The notes below the pieces were generated by a model. That model was not told where the DNA came from. It saw only the letters and a program-made list of their open reading frames with translations, and searched no databases. A program made the position numbers and the translations under genes. A DNA stretch of 5,327 bases from Gammaproteobacteria bacterium (lineage in GTDB: Bacteria; Pseudomonadota; Gammaproteobacteria; Cardiobacteriales; Wohlfahrtiimonadaceae): NCBI GenBank assembly GCA_003864535.1, contig BHEQ01000145.1, positions 1 through 5,327 on the forward strand, written 5' to 3'. Positions 4,562 through 5,327 of this stretch are shown here, piece by piece. Positions within the stretch are counted from its first letter, which is position 1; every line of letters starts with the position of its first letter.

Positions 4562-5327
4562 CTACTGAGTTTTAAGTTTCTCAATCTTAAAACCTTCTTG
4601 TTTAAAAAGTGCAATTAAACCCTCATCACCACCAAGATGGAGTGCCCCAACTGCGATTACATGGACAAGCTTATTTGTATTTTGTGATATTTTCCCTAAG
4701 GCGCGTTCAAATAATAGCTTATTGCGCCCTTCTATGAGTTGGTACAGAAAGTTTTGATAATGTTCCAATCCATCAGGTTCTAAGTAGCTCATCTCAAGCC
4801 GTTCTTGATCATGCATAAATTCGTATAATCCTTCAGTATCGCCTTCCTTCCAGTATTTATAGAGTGTTTCTAATTGGAGCTTAATCGTATCAGGCTCATA
4901 GGCCAGCAATCTTAGCTCATCCTTAATAATATCAAGCGGCATATTGCTTATTAATGAGATTTGTTCGGCAGGTTTTTCTAAACCAACAATTGGCTTAGCG
5001 AGCTTAGTTGCAAGTTTTGTAATAGAAATTTCTGTACCTGTTTCTTGTACAAAACCAGCGTTTATAATACTTTGCGCGGTTAGCACAATATACGCTAGTG
5101 ACGGCGGCATATTATTAATATTAATCGAGTATTTATTATTTAAATCATTAATTAAAGCTGGACTAATCTCTTTGGATAAGCATGCATCTTTGCAGATTAA
5201 GTTACCAAATAATTGACCAATTTCTTTAAAATCTTGAGGATCAATCTCAAGCATTATTTGATCAGCATCACGGATTGCATTTTCTACGTTAAGCGGCAAA
5301 ACATCACCTTTTTTTGCCATATGGAAT
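4562..5327 (-). CDS. TraB/GumN family protein (N-terminus outside window)
   Basis: This protein belongs to the TraB/GumN (PF01963-type) family, related to the TIKI metalloproteases; most bacterial members are uncharacterised and are predicted to be secreted or periplasmic. Visible family features, numbered from the first in-window Met (5320), are LPLNVENAIRDADQIMLEID (9-27 region), GLEKPAEQ (113-120), the GD-x-EGL segment after YKYWKE (155-165), EGRN (197-200), and the C-terminal AVGALHLGGDEGL (223-235). That Met is not the true start. The frame stays open to the window edge, and the two codons before it read Phe-His, giving FHMAKKGDVLPL, the end of the family's GTxH motif. The real start and any signal peptide therefore lie beyond base 5327. 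TAG stop at 4564-4562. The full family length is usually around 290 residues. It is followed by the hairpin at 4510-4548 and then the ridA run, probably a separate unit. Confidence 0.85.
   Translation of the reverse strand, partial: FHMAKKGDVLPLNVENAIRDADQIMLEIDPQDFKEIGQLFGNLICKDACLSKEISPALINDLNNKYSININNMPPSLAYIVLTAQSIINAGFVQETGTEISITKLATKLAKPIVGLEKPAEQISLISNMPLDIIKDELRLLAYEPDTIKLQLETLYKYWKEGDTEGLYEFMHDQERLEMSYLEPDGLEHYQNFLYQLIEGRNKLLFERALGKISQNTNKLVHVIAVGALHLGGDEGLIALFKQEGFKIEKLKTQ

Noticed and set aside
4944..5216. Open frame of 90 codons on the + strand
   Set aside because: It is antisense to the TraB/GumN gene and shows no known domain.
1..5327. Mobile element, phage, toxin-antitoxin or defence island
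   Set aside because: No transposase, integrase, attachment repeat, toxin-antitoxin pair or defence domain is seen. All genes belong to common chromosomal families with uniform AT-rich codon use.

Overview
The window looks like an ordinary chromosomal segment of an AT-rich (low-GC) gammaproteobacterium or close relative. This rests on a UshA-type periplasmic nucleotidase, a GreB transcript-cleavage factor, an AmpG-type muropeptide permease, a TusA-family sulfur carrier and a Lol-type lipoprotein. I cannot name a genus from sequence alone. There are no phage, IS, CRISPR, tRNA or rRNA signals, and the genes are tightly packed.

Layout. The left edge (1-279, + strand) carries the last 92 codons of a ushA-like 5'-nucleotidase/UDP-sugar hydrolase, followed by a strong rho-independent terminator (311-355). 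Everything else is on the minus strand, so read right to left. At the right edge is a TraB/GumN-family protein (4562-5327) whose start lies outside the window. Next comes a 152-bp intergenic stretch with a GC-rich hairpin and two AT-rich palindromes. A compact four-gene run follows: a RidA/YoaB-like protein (4068-4409), an AmpG-like MFS permease (2734-4041), an M20 amidohydrolase (1486-2682) and greB (987-1472), with gaps of 26, 51 and 13 bp. A candidate terminator (920-950) closes that run. The final pair is a small glycine-zipper lipoprotein (630-887) and a TusA-family sulfur carrier (413-628), separated by one base. This pair converges with ushA.

How the genes may work together. The ridA-ampG-M20-greB run is likely one transcript. 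A cell-wall fragment importer, a cytoplasmic amide hydrolase and an enamine/imine deaminase would fit a small salvage pathway, with greB as a passenger. That is inference from proximity only. The lipoprotein and TusA-like gene appear translationally coupled, but their functions have no obvious link.

I did not find a clearly new biological system. The points most worth a second look are the M20 gene with a non-standard catalytic loop next to ampG and ridA, a hairpin repeat sharing a core sequence in two intergenic gaps, the palindromes upstream of ridA, and the real (off-window) start of the TraB/GumN protein.
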